Source: Oceanicaulis sp. HLUCCA04 | GTDB lineage: Bacteria > Pseudomonadota > Alphaproteobacteria > Caulobacterales > Maricaulaceae | Direction of reading: 5' to 3' | NCBI GenBank assembly: GCA_001314625.1 | Contig: LJSH01000006.1 | Location: 140,746 to 204,745 of the forward strand | Length of the DNA stretch: 64,000 bases | Shown: piece after piece, positions 50,833 through 59,805 of the stretch | Layout of the letters: each line of letters begins with the position of its first letter | Numbering within the stretch: the stretch's first letter is position 1 | Translations under genes and position numbers: made by a program | Notes under the pieces: model-generated | Database searches by the model: none | What the model was told of the DNA's origin: nothing | What the model saw: the letters and a program-made list of their open reading frames with translations, nothing else

Positions 50833-51761
50833 CAGCTTGCCCCTCCGCGCAGGACGTCCGGATCCACCGCCCGGTGGAAGCCGTTATAGGCGGTGCTTTT
50901 CTCATGGTCAGGCAGCGGGAAGACGGCGCTGCCCAGCGGCGCGCCGCCATCAATGGCCAGCGTCACCCCGGTGATAAAGCTCGCGCCTTCGCTCAACAGA
51001 AACACGATGGCCGACGACACTTCCGCCTCCGTTCCCATGCGTTTTGCGGGCAGGTGCTGGCGCAGATGCGGGATCATGGCGCGCACCGCGCCGCCATAGG
51101 TGTCCATGCCCGACGAGGCGACCCAGCCGGGCGCCACCGCGTTCACGCGCACGCCGTATTGCGCCCACTCGAAAGCGGCCGTCTTGGTCAGATTGGACAT
51201 GCCCGCGCGCGCCGCGCCCGAATGGGCCATGCCCGGCATGCCATTCCACATATCAGCGGTCATGTTGACGATAGCCCCGCCATGCTCGGCCATCGAAGCC
51301 TCGAACACGGCCCGCATCATTAGAAAGCCACCGGAGAGATTGGTCGCGATCACCGCGTCCCAGCCCTTTTTGGAAATGTCCTGAAGGCTCGCCGGGAACT
51401 GTCCGCCCGCATTATTGACCAGGCCATGGATGGGGCCATGTCCGGCAACCAGGCCAGTGACCGCCGCCTTGACGGCCTCCTCATCGCGAATGTCAAAGCT
51501 CGCCGTGTGGCAGGTGCCGCCATCTTCGGCAATTTCGGCGGCAACGCTGTCGAGCTTTTCTGTCTTGCGCCCGGTAATGATGACAGTCGCGCCAAGGCTC
51601 GCCAGCTCATGGGCTGTGCAGCGGCCAATGCCCGACCCGCCGCCAGTGACCAGAATGGTCTTTCCGGCAAACAGGCCCTGGCGGAATACGCTGTCATACC
51701 CCTTGGCGCTCAAACCTGCGTCTCCTCCCTGAATGGCCGGTTTGCTACCGGCTCTTGTCAT
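50832..51761 (-). CDS. Short-chain dehydrogenase/reductase (AtuB/AtuG-like)
   Basis: ILVTGGGSGIGRCTAHELASLGA, LVNNAGGQFPASLQDIS. Confidence 0.88.
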   Translation of the reverse strand: MTRAGSKPAIQGGDAGLSAKGYDSVFRQGLFAGKTILVTGGGSGIGRCTAHELASLGATVIITGRKTEKLDSVAAEIAEDGGTCHTASFDIRDEEAVKAAVTGLVAGHGPIHGLVNNAGGQFPASLQDISKKGWDAVIATNLSGGFLMMRAVFEASMAEHGGAIVNMTADMWNGMPGMAHSGAARAGMSNLTKTAAFEWAQYGVRVNAVAPGWVASSGMDTYGGAVRAMIPHLRQHLPAKRMGTEAEVSSAIVFLLSEGASFITGVTLAIDGGAPLGSAVFPLPDHEKSTAYNGFHRAVDPDVLRGGAS

Positions 51762-51780
51762 GTCTTTCAGGCTGGCGCAT

Positions 51781-51799
51781 GCTTACGTATACGTCAAGC
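51781..51799. promoter_or_regulatory. Candidate MerR (LiuR-like) operator in the divergent promoter
   Basis: GCTTACGTATACGTCAAGC imperfect palindrome between divergent SDR and merR genes. Confidence 0.5.
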
Positions 51800-51828
51800 A
51801 GTTCTTGTAAGCGTCAGGCAGCGTCAAA

Positions 51829-52251
51829 ATGGCTCAGACATCAGCGCGCACCAAAGCCGGTGAGGCAAGCGAAACCCTCTACGGGATCGCCGATCTGGCC
51901 GCGCATTTTGACATCAGCCAGCGCACCATACGCTTTTACGAAGACAAGGGCCTTATCAGCCCGAAACGCGTCGGCACACAGCGTATCTATACCGAAACCG
52001 ACCGCCAGCGCCTCTCGCTCATCCTGCGGGCCAAGGCGATTGGATCCAAGCTGTCAGAGATCCGCACCTTCTTGGAGCTGTTCGGGCGCGAGGGTGAGGG
52101 CCGCGAGCGCCAGCTGCGCTATGTGATCGAGCGCACCGGCGAGAAGATCGCCGAGCTGGAAGACAAGCGCCGTCAGATCGACGAGACGCTCGACGAGTTG
52201 CGCATCATCCATGAGGGATCAAAAGAGCGATTGCGGAAGCTGAAGGGGTAG
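51829..52251 (+). CDS. MerR family transcriptional regulator (LiuR-like)
   Basis: YGIADLAAHFDISQRTIRFYEDKGLISPKRVGTQRIYTETDRQRLSLILRAKAIG. Confidence 0.93.
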   Translation: MAQTSARTKAGEASETLYGIADLAAHFDISQRTIRFYEDKGLISPKRVGTQRIYTETDRQRLSLILRAKAIGSKLSEIRTFLELFGREGEGRERQLRYVIERTGEKIAELEDKRRQIDETLDELRIIHEGSKERLRKLKG

Positions 52252-52265
52252 GCCGCTATCCTTTT

Positions 52266-52378
52266 CTCGTCACCCCAACGCAGGTGGGGGTCCAGAGATC
52301 GTAGGGCTCAGGCGGTGGATTTGGCTCTGGGTTCCCGCCGGAGTTTATGCCCGCGCAGGCGGGGACCTGAACGACGAA
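52266..52378. repeat. Intergenic palindromic repeat (GTCATCCCCG-like, family B)
   Basis: CGTCACCCCAACGCAGGTGGGGGTCC ... GCCCGCGCAGGCGGGGACC. Confidence 0.55.
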
Positions 52379-52394
52379 GGGGTAGGCACACCCC

Positions 52395-53552
52395 CTACTC
52401 CCGCACGGCCCGGCCCGCCTCCACACCGACATACTGCACCGCGTCCCCGAACGCGGTGAAAAGACCCTTCTCCACACCGGTCAGCCAGGCCTGGCAGCCA
52501 ATGGCAGCAATCGCGCCGGCAAGGCCTTCGCGCCGGTCGGCGTCCAGATGCGCGCAGGCCTCGTCAAAAATCATCACTGGCGCTGCGCCGCGTTCGCGCG
52601 CCAGCGCTGCGCCATGAGCGAGAGCCAATCCCAGCAGCAGGGCTTTCTGCTCGCCCGTTGAACAGTCCGCCGCCGCCTGATCCTTCTCGCGATGGCGCGC
52701 TTCCAGCTCGGTGCGATGCGGGCCTGTCAGCGCACGCCCCGCCGCCCCATCCTTGCGGCGAGTCTCTTTCAGGCGTTCGGCAAAGCGGTGTTCGGCCGCC
52801 GCCTCATCCTCGACCAGAAGCCCCTCCAGATAACCAGACAGCGCCAGGTCCGCCTTGGGGAAGGAGGATGCCGGGCGATCATTAATCTCGCCCTGAAGGG
52901 CGGTAAGGGCCGCCAGGCGCGCCCGCGCCATGAGGCTCCCGGCCTCGGCCATTTTGGTTTCCAGCGCGTCCAGCCAGGACAGATCAACACGGAGGCCCTC
53001 ATCCATGCGCTCCAGCAGGCGCTGGCGCTCGCGCATCGCCTTCTCGTAGATATTGGCCTGAGTGCCGTGACCGGGCTCACCGGCCAGCACCAGCCGGTCG
53101 AAGAAGCGCAGCCGGTCGGCGCGCGGTCCCGCCCAGAGCCGGTCCTCGCGCGGGGTCAGCCAGATCATCGGAAACAGGCGCGCAAGCTGGGTCTGGGTGG
53201 TGGCCACCCCTTCCAGGCGCGTCTTGCGCCGGGCCGGATTGTCAGGGTCGGCGCCAGTGGCCAGCGTTACCGGTCCGTCGGTGGTCTGTGCCTCGGCATG
53301 GACGGCCCAGACCGGCGCCTCGCCGCTGGCGCCGCGCTGGCGCACGGCATCGGACCCGGCGGCGCGAAGCCCCCTGCCCGGACCCAGAAAGGATACGGCT
53401 TCGACCAGATTGGTCTTGCCCGCGCCGTTGGGGCCGAACAGGCAGACCGGGCGCGCATCCAGGATGAGGTCCAGCCAGGCGTAATTGCGAAAGCCGGTCA
53501 GCTTCAGCCGGGTGACGGCGGCGGTCCTGTTCATGATCGCAGCATCCGGCAA
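52395..53552 (-). CDS. recF: DNA replication/repair protein RecF
   Basis: LTGFRNYAWLDLILDARPVCLFGPNGAGKTNLVEAVSFL; FDEACAHLDADRR. Confidence 0.95.
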   Translation of the reverse strand: MPDAAIMNRTAAVTRLKLTGFRNYAWLDLILDARPVCLFGPNGAGKTNLVEAVSFLGPGRGLRAAGSDAVRQRGASGEAPVWAVHAEAQTTDGPVTLATGADPDNPARRKTRLEGVATTQTQLARLFPMIWLTPREDRLWAGPRADRLRFFDRLVLAGEPGHGTQANIYEKAMRERQRLLERMDEGLRVDLSWLDALETKMAEAGSLMARARLAALTALQGEINDRPASSFPKADLALSGYLEGLLVEDEAAAEHRFAERLKETRRKDGAAGRALTGPHRTELEARHREKDQAAADCSTGEQKALLLGLALAHGAALARERGAAPVMIFDEACAHLDADRREGLAGAIAAIGCQAWLTGVEKGLFTAFGDAVQYVGVEAGRAVRE

Positions 53553-53556
53553 ACAG

Positions 53557-53671
53557 CCGGGGTCCCCGCCCCCGAGCGGGGACCCGGAAACGAAGGGACT
53601 ATCTCAATCGGCAAACGGACAAGCACTTGCGTCAAAAACACTGGGTCCCCGCTCGGGGGCGGGGACCCCGG
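53557..53671. repeat. Perfect 29-bp inverted repeat (REP/BIME-like) between recF and dnaN
   Basis: CCGGGGTCCCCGCCCCCGAGCGGGGACCC (53557-53585) and reverse complement GGGTCCCCGCTCGGGGGCGGGGACCCCGG (53643-53671). Confidence 0.85.
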
Positions 53672-53756
53672 TGATGAACTCACTGGCGAAGCATGAACTG
53701 ACACGCCATCGAGCATGGAGGGGCATCGTGTGGCAAGCGAACAGATCGGCCCGGCC

Positions 53757-54875
53757 CTACACCCGCAGCGGCATCAGCACGTATTCGGCGTCCGGATCGC
53801 CAGAATCGGTCACGCGCGTGGGCGAACCGGAATCGGCAAATTCGAACATGGCCTCGTCGCCCGCAATCTGGGCGGCCACATCGAGCAGATATCGCGCGTT
53901 GAAGCCGATGACGATTTCATCAGACGAATAGTCGGCGTGCAATTCCTCGCTGGCCGTGCCGCTTTCCGGGTTATTCACGGCAAGAGTCAGCGTGGAATCG
54001 GCAACCGTCAGCTTGATCGAGCGCGATTTCTCCTGGCTGATCGTGGCCACCCGGTCGACCGCCTGCGCAAACGGCGCCCGGTCCACTTTCATGATCTTGT
54101 CATTGCCGCGCGGGATGACGCGCTCATAGTCGGGGAAGGTCCCGTCGATCAGCTTGGAGGTCAGCACAGCTGCGCCCAGCTCGAAGCGGATCTTGCCTTC
54201 CGAGACCTGCACGGTGATCTCGTCGTCAACATCTTCCAGAAGGCGGCGCAATTCCTGAATGGGTTTGCGCGGCACGATGACGGCGGGCATGCCCTCGGCT
54301 CCGGCCGGCAGATCGCATTCGGCCAGCGCCAGACGGTGACCATCGGTGGCCACGGCGCGCAGCGTCTTGCGGCCATCGCGCTCGGCGGCATGCAGATGGA
54401 TTCCGTTAAGATAATAGCGCGTCTCTTCTGTCGAGATCGCAAAGCGGGTCTTGTCGATCAGGCGGGCAAAGGCAGCGGCCGGCAGCGAGAAGCTGGTGGC
54501 GAGATCCTCGGTCGGCATGACGGGAAAGTCGCCAGCCGGAAGGGCGGGAAGGTTGAAGCGTGAGCGCCCGGCGGAGAGTTGCAGGCGCGGGTCGTCCCCG
54601 GCCATCTGCAGCGTTACATCGGCGCCTTCAGGCAGCTTGCGGGCAATTTCATACAAGGTGTGGGCGGGCGCCGTGACGATGCCGGGCCGTTCCACATGGG
54701 CCGCGGCCTCCTCGACGATCTCGGTGTCCAGATCGGTCGCCGTCAGCCGCATATGCTGGCCATTGGCGTTGATCAGCACGTTGGACAGGATCGGGATGGT
54801 ATTGCGCCGCTCGACAACCGCCTGGACGTGACCAAGCGCCTTTAGAAGGGCAGCGCGCTCTATCGTGAGCTTCAT
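53757..54875 (-). CDS. dnaN: DNA polymerase III subunit beta (sliding clamp)
   Basis: MKLTIERAALLKALGHVQAVVERRNTIPILSNVLI; ATDGHRLALAE; YVLMPLRV C-terminus. Confidence 0.97.
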   Translation of the reverse strand: MKLTIERAALLKALGHVQAVVERRNTIPILSNVLINANGQHMRLTATDLDTEIVEEAAAHVERPGIVTAPAHTLYEIARKLPEGADVTLQMAGDDPRLQLSAGRSRFNLPALPAGDFPVMPTEDLATSFSLPAAAFARLIDKTRFAISTEETRYYLNGIHLHAAERDGRKTLRAVATDGHRLALAECDLPAGAEGMPAVIVPRKPIQELRRLLEDVDDEITVQVSEGKIRFELGAAVLTSKLIDGTFPDYERVIPRGNDKIMKVDRAPFAQAVDRVATISQEKSRSIKLTVADSTLTLAVNNPESGTASEELHADYSSDEIVIGFNARYLLDVAAQIAGDEAMFEFADSGSPTRVTDSGDPDAEYVLMPLRV

Positions 54876-54979
54876 CTCTATCGCCTTTTGACCAGATATG
54901 GCGGAAAGCCCCGTTTGCGTAGCCTCCCGCCTGACAGAATCGCAAGTAAACCGGGTTGTTCACCATAGACCAAAAAAAA

Positions 54980-55008
54980 CGACCGCAAGAAGGGGTCTCT
55001 TGCGGTCG
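54980..55008 (-). terminator. Rho-independent terminator of dnaA
   Basis: minus strand CGACCGCAAGA-GACCCCT-TCTTGCGGTCG-TTTTTTTT. Confidence 0.9.
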
Positions 55009-55028
55009 CGGGGGGCTTTGCGGAGCTG

Positions 55029-56528
55029 TCAGCCGCGAAGGCGCTTGCGGATCGCCTCGATATCTTCGGCCAGCAGCGGGTCGGCACCGAGCTGGGCCGT
55101 GATTTTCGCCACAGCATGAATGACCGTCGAATGATCACGCCCGCCAAACCGGCGGCCAATATCGGGCAGCGAACGCGTGGTCATGGTCTTGGCCAGATAC
55201 ATCGCGATATGGCGCGGGCGCACCACCGACTGGGTCCGGCGTTTTGAATTGATGTCCGACGGGCTCATGGAGAAATAGGCCGCAACGGTTTTCTGTATCT
55301 CGTCAACCGTCACCCGTTTCTCGGCCTTCATCGGCAGATCGCCGAGCACTTCCTCGACCGCTTCCATCGTTACCGGGCGCTCCATATAGGCCGTGCGCAC
55401 GATGACATTGTTCAGGACGCCTTCCAGCTCACGCGCCGAACTGGTCACTCGCGCGGCGAGAAAATCACGCACTTGCTCCGGCACTTCCAGATTGGGGCAA
55501 TGCGAGCGCGCCTGGGCCACTTTGCAGTCGACAATCTTGCGGCGCAGGTCGAGATCCGGGCCGAACAGCTCGCAGGCAAATCCGCCGCGCAGGAGGGAGC
55601 GCAGGCGCTCATCACCAACGCCCAGCTCGGACGGCGCGCAGTGCGATGCCAGTACGACCTGACGGTTCTCTGCGATCAGCGCAGCAACCGTATGGAGGAA
55701 CTCGTCCTCGGTGCGCGGCTTGCCGGCAATGAAGTGCACATCATCAATCAGCAGCACGTCACAGGCGCGCACCTGATCCTTGAAGGGCTGCACATCGCGC
55801 GCCCGCAGCGCGGACTGGAAGCCGTTGAGAAATTCCTCCGCCGTCAGGTAGAGCACCTTGCGGCCTGACTCTCCAAGGTTCACCGCGTGGGCAATGGCGT
55901 TGAGAAGGTGGGTTTTGCCAACCCCGTAGCCACCATGAAAGAAGGCCGGATTGAACGGGGGATTGGCGGCGCTTGCGATTGCCTTGGCAGCGGTCGAGGC
56001 CATGGCATTGGCCGACCCGACCATGAAGGTGTTGAACGTGAAGCGGCCATCACCGCGAGCCGCCCGGTCCTGACCCGCCAGAGCGGCGGGCGAGGCGGAG
56101 CTCGCCAGCGTGGTGCGTGCGGGCAGCTCTGCTGTGCTGCCAGCCGGCTGCGCGCCGGCCGGGCTTCCAGCTGTCACAGGGGCCGGGCGTGCGTCACGCA
56201 TCGCAGCGCGCACAACCGGTGATCCTTCGCAGCAGATCACGATGTCGCGCGGCCCGGTGTCAAAAACCGCCCACAGGGCGCGCAACCGGGTGCCGAGATT
56301 GTCTTCTACCCAGGCGCGGCCGAAATCGTTGGCGCAGATAATCTGGATGGCCCCGCCCGCATCCTCGGCGACGCGCAATCGCGCAATCTCCGAGACATAG
56401 ATCACATCACCATATTCCTGGCGTAGCCGGGCGCGTACATCGCGCCAGACTTCGCTGACGGTCGGCATCCCCGGCATGTCGCCCCGCTGCTGTGTTCTGG
56501 CGTTAGAAACTGAGTTGTTCAGCCCCAT
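55029..56528 (-). CDS. dnaA: Chromosomal replication initiator DnaA
   Basis: HGGYGVGKTHLLNAIAHA, DVLLIDDVHFIAGKPRTEDEFLHT, GGRDHSTVIHAVAKI. Confidence 0.97.
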   Translation of the reverse strand: MGLNNSVSNARTQQRGDMPGMPTVSEVWRDVRARLRQEYGDVIYVSEIARLRVAEDAGGAIQIICANDFGRAWVEDNLGTRLRALWAVFDTGPRDIVICCEGSPVVRAAMRDARPAPVTAGSPAGAQPAGSTAELPARTTLASSASPAALAGQDRAARGDGRFTFNTFMVGSANAMASTAAKAIASAANPPFNPAFFHGGYGVGKTHLLNAIAHAVNLGESGRKVLYLTAEEFLNGFQSALRARDVQPFKDQVRACDVLLIDDVHFIAGKPRTEDEFLHTVAALIAENRQVVLASHCAPSELGVGDERLRSLLRGGFACELFGPDLDLRRKIVDCKVAQARSHCPNLEVPEQVRDFLAARVTSSARELEGVLNNVIVRTAYMERPVTMEAVEEVLGDLPMKAEKRVTVDEIQKTVAAYFSMSPSDINSKRRTQSVVRPRHIAMYLAKTMTTRSLPDIGRRFGGRDHSTVIHAVAKITAQLGADPLLAEDIEAIRKRLRG

Positions 56529-56944
56529 AAGTCCCCAACCTCAAACCTGGTGCCTGCAGGTTCGGTCCCGCAGATAATACGTTGATTTAAGACAAGACTT
56601 TCTCCACCGGCGGCCAGCACAAAGCTCGCCCCCGCAACCCGCTCTTGGTCCGTATGGAGATCAGTCGCGTCAGTTCTGACAGGTTAGCCAGAGCGGGGAG
56701 GGAATCAACTCCATTAACCGTGATTCCGGAGCGATTCGCGGCTTGACAAGGAGATTTCCCTGATCGCGCCGCACGTTGCACAATGAAAAAAATTTCAGTG
56801 CAGGTTTGCGTTCCGCTAGCGTTCTCCACTGCGGCTGCGTCCAGCCCGATTCAGTGCAGAAAATTACAGTTGCATGACCACCGTAGTCGCCTTGCGAGAC
56901 AGGCGTCGAGGCCAAGTACGACCACATCGCGGAAACAAAAAAAG

Positions 56945-56974
56945 CGTGCCCGCAGAAGCTCTGCTGGCACGCCT
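56945..56974 (-). terminator. Rho-independent terminator of rpsT
   Basis: minus strand GGCGTGCCAGCAGAGCTTCTGCGGGCACGC-TTTTTTTG. Confidence 0.9.
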
Positions 56975-57004
56975 TTAACTTGTCCGGCTAAGGACGAGTT
57001 TTTA

Positions 57005-57271
57005 CTAAGCTGTCATCGCTTTCACGCGCGACGAAAGACGCGAAACCTTACGAGAGCCGGTGTTCTTGTGGATGACACCCTTGGAGACCGCCGTCATCAG
57101 CTCGGATTCGGCTGCACGCAGCGCATCACGGGCCTCGGTCTGGTTGCCGGCTGCGATCGCCAGCTCAACCTTCTTCACGAAGGTGCGCATGCGCGAGCGG
57201 CGGGTCTTGTTGATGGCGGTGCGGCGCGCAATCTTGCGTACCATCTTTTTCGCCGAACTCGTATTCGCCAT
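57005..57271 (-). CDS. rpsT: 30S ribosomal protein S20
   Basis: [36 protein letters not shown]...[23 protein letters not shown]. Confidence 0.97.
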   Translation of the reverse strand: MANTSSAKKMVRKIARRTAINKTRRSRMRTFVKKVELAIAAGNQTEARDALRAAESELMTAVSKGVIHKNTGSRKVSRLSSRVKAMTA

Positions 57272-57413
57272 GGATGCTCCAGGGGCCTGTATCAGTCGTT
57301 GAACATGTTGGTTTCACTGTCGCGCCGCGCCCTTGAAAAGGCAAGCGTTGTGCGATGTGAGGCGCGGCGTATACCCCCGCACCCCGCCTTCGTCAACCGC
57401 GCAGCGTGCTAAT

Positions 57414-58190
57414 TCAGCGATGGCGGAAGTGCGCAGCGCGCTTGCTGGCGAAGGCGGCCATGCCTTCTTTCTGGTCTTCGGTGGCAAACTGGGACTGGAA
57501 CACGCGGCGTTCAAAGCGGATGCCTTCGGTGAGGCCCATCTCATAGGCCATGTTCACAGCCTCTTTGGTCATCATGGCGATGGGCAGTGACTTGGCAGCG
57601 ATGGCCTCGGCGGCCTCCATGGCCGTATCGATGAGATCATCGGCCGGCACGATGCGCGATACCAGTCCGGCGCGCTCTGCTTCCTCGGCATTCATCATGC
57701 GCCCGGTGAGGCACATATCCATCGCCTTGGCCTTGCCGACTGCGCGCGGCAGGCGCTGTGTTCCGCCAGCACCGGGCATGACACCCAGATTGATTTCCGG
57801 CTGGCCGAACTTGGCAGTTTCGGCCGCGATGATGAAATCGCACATCATTGCGATCTCGCACCCGCCGCCCAGCGCATAGCCGGCAACAGCCGCGATGACG
57901 GGCTTGCGGAAGCGCGCCACCGACTCCCAGCTCTTTGCAAACGGGTCGTGCATGTAGAGCGAGACAAAATCGCGGTCCTGCAATTCCTTGATGTCGGCGC
58001 CCGCCGCAAAGGCCTTCGCCGAGCCGGTGAGGACGACACAGCCAATATCTTCGTCGGCCTCGAACGCCTCCAGGGCAGAGGCCAGCTCCGATGTCAGCTC
58101 GTCGCACAGCGCATTGAGCGCAGCCGGACGGTCAAACGTGATGACCCCTACCCGGCCTTCGGTTTTTGTCTGTATCGTCTTGTAGGCCAT
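57414..58190 (-). CDS. Enoyl-CoA hydratase
   Basis: 258 aa crotonase; [66 protein letters not shown]. Confidence 0.95.
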   Translation of the reverse strand: MAYKTIQTKTEGRVGVITFDRPAALNALCDELTSELASALEAFEADEDIGCVVLTGSAKAFAAGADIKELQDRDFVSLYMHDPFAKSWESVARFRKPVIAAVAGYALGGGCEIAMMCDFIIAAETAKFGQPEINLGVMPGAGGTQRLPRAVGKAKAMDMCLTGRMMNAEEAERAGLVSRIVPADDLIDTAMEAAEAIAAKSLPIAMMTKEAVNMAYEMGLTEGIRFERRVFQSQFATEDQKEGMAAFASKRAAHFRHR

Positions 58191-58322
58191 CTGAAAGCCT
58201 CCTTGGGGATGACACCGTCTTCACGGCACCTTCACGGTTCGATGCGGCGGCTTCCATACAGGAAGCCCGCCCCGCGGTCGACACCCCGGGGCGGGCCTTG
58301 TCTGCAGTTGGCCGTCTGGCTA

Positions 58323-59258
58323 CTAGCGGCGAGTGACCGTGTAGCCTCGCGCACGCAAGAGTTCCACGACCCCTTCATCGCCGGGCATGTGGCCTGCGCC
58401 GACGGCCACGAAATGCGTGCCGCCCGCCTCGATCATGGCCTCGATCTGGGGAATCCAGTCGCGGTTGCGGGCGACCATGATGGCCTCATAAAGCTCCTCG
58501 CTGGCATCGCGGATCGACCCGTTCACCTGGCTGTCGAGCGTATCCATGTCGCCGGTCGCCCACGCGGTGACCATGCGGTCCATCTCCGAGTCGAGATCAC
58601 TCATTTCAGCAAGACTGACACGCAGCCACTCGATCTGTGTGTCCATCGACAGGCCGGACAGCATCCGCAGCTGATCTTCGGCGGTTTCAAGATAATCGAG
58701 CTGTTTGCCGGCGGCATCGGCCTCGGCGCTGAGCACCGCCTCGACGCCCGTGGCCGGATTGAAGCCCAGAGACTGGAGCTGGAGCGCGCCCAGCGTAACG
58801 CCGGCAAGCCAGGGCTGCACAGGCTCGAAATTGCCAGCCGGAATGCCCAGCTCGGCCGTCTGCGCCTCGAACGCGGCATAGGTATCATCGCCCAGCAGGG
58901 ACGACAGGGTAACACCTTGCGGATTTAACCCCAGTTGCGGGATCAGGGCTTGCATCTGCGCCTGCGCGTCCGGGCTCAGGACATCGGCCTCGAACCAGGC
59001 AGTGCCGGCCTCTGCAAACGCGGCTTCAACCGCGTCCGAGCGCCAGTCGAGCGCATCAGGCAAGAGGTGGAACGTGCCGAACAGATGGACCGTGGCGCCG
59101 TCGGCCTCGATCGTCCAGAGGGCCGGCGATGCCTCGAGAGCGGCATAATCTTGTGCGTAGCTTCGCTCCAGGGAGGAAAGACCAACCCCGGCCAGGAAGC
59201 CCAGCGCAGCGATGGCCGCAGTCTTGACGAGTCTCTTCATCATGGGTCTGACCTTCAT
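58323..59258 (-). CDS. TraB/GumN family protein (secreted)
   Basis: Signal-like N-terminus; PALWTIEADGATVHLFGTFHLLPDALDWRS; VAVGAGHMPGDEGVVELLRARGYTV. Confidence 0.9.
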   Translation of the reverse strand: MKVRPMMKRLVKTAAIAALGFLAGVGLSSLERSYAQDYAALEASPALWTIEADGATVHLFGTFHLLPDALDWRSDAVEAAFAEAGTAWFEADVLSPDAQAQMQALIPQLGLNPQGVTLSSLLGDDTYAAFEAQTAELGIPAGNFEPVQPWLAGVTLGALQLQSLGFNPATGVEAVLSAEADAAGKQLDYLETAEDQLRMLSGLSMDTQIEWLRVSLAEMSDLDSEMDRMVTAWATGDMDTLDSQVNGSIRDASEELYEAIMVARNRDWIPQIEAMIEAGGTHFVAVGAGHMPGDEGVVELLRARGYTVTRR

Positions 59259-59366
59259 ATTAGTTGTACGGCCATCCGTTATGAATGACCTTGAGAGCTT
59301 GGTATCAAACTTAATGTTATATGTCTACAACAAATAAGATGACATGTTTGTAACGTGCCCCGGACG

Positions 59367-59805
59367 TCACCGCTGGCATTTCGGACAGTGGAAGGTTGAG
59401 CGGCCCTGCTGGACAATGCGGATGATCGGCTTGCCACACCTGCTGCCGGCCACAGCGCCGCGGCAGGGCTGCCCCTCGCGCCCATAGGCATCAAACCGGT
59501 GCTGGAAATAGCCCAGCGCTCCATCCGCTCCGGCATAGTCGCGCAACGTGGAGCCGCCCGCCTCAATGGCTTCGGCGATCACATTCCTGACGGCAGATGC
59601 CAGCCTTTCGGCGCGCTCGCCCTTGATAGTGCCTGCCTGGCGTCTGGGGCTGATACGCGCGCGCCACAGCGCCTCGCAGACATAGATATTACCAAGACCG
59701 GCCACGACGCGCTGATCCAGCAGGGCAGCCTTGGCAGAGGTTTTGCGCCCGCTGAACACCTCGGCGAGATAGGCACCGGAAAAGCGGTTTGAGTCCGGTT
59801 CGGGG
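59367..59805 (-). pseudogene. mutM: mutM (formamidopyrimidine-DNA glycosylase), C-terminal half only, disrupted by integrative element
   Basis: In-frame minus-strand reading [55 protein letters not shown]...[12 protein letters not shown] (H2TH and zinc finger); N-terminal catalytic half absent. Confidence 0.88.

Noticed and set aside
56530-57004. oriC in the rpsT-dnaA gap
   Set aside because: No clear cluster of TTATCCACA-type DnaA boxes; origin in related alphaproteobacteria often lies elsewhere (near hemE).
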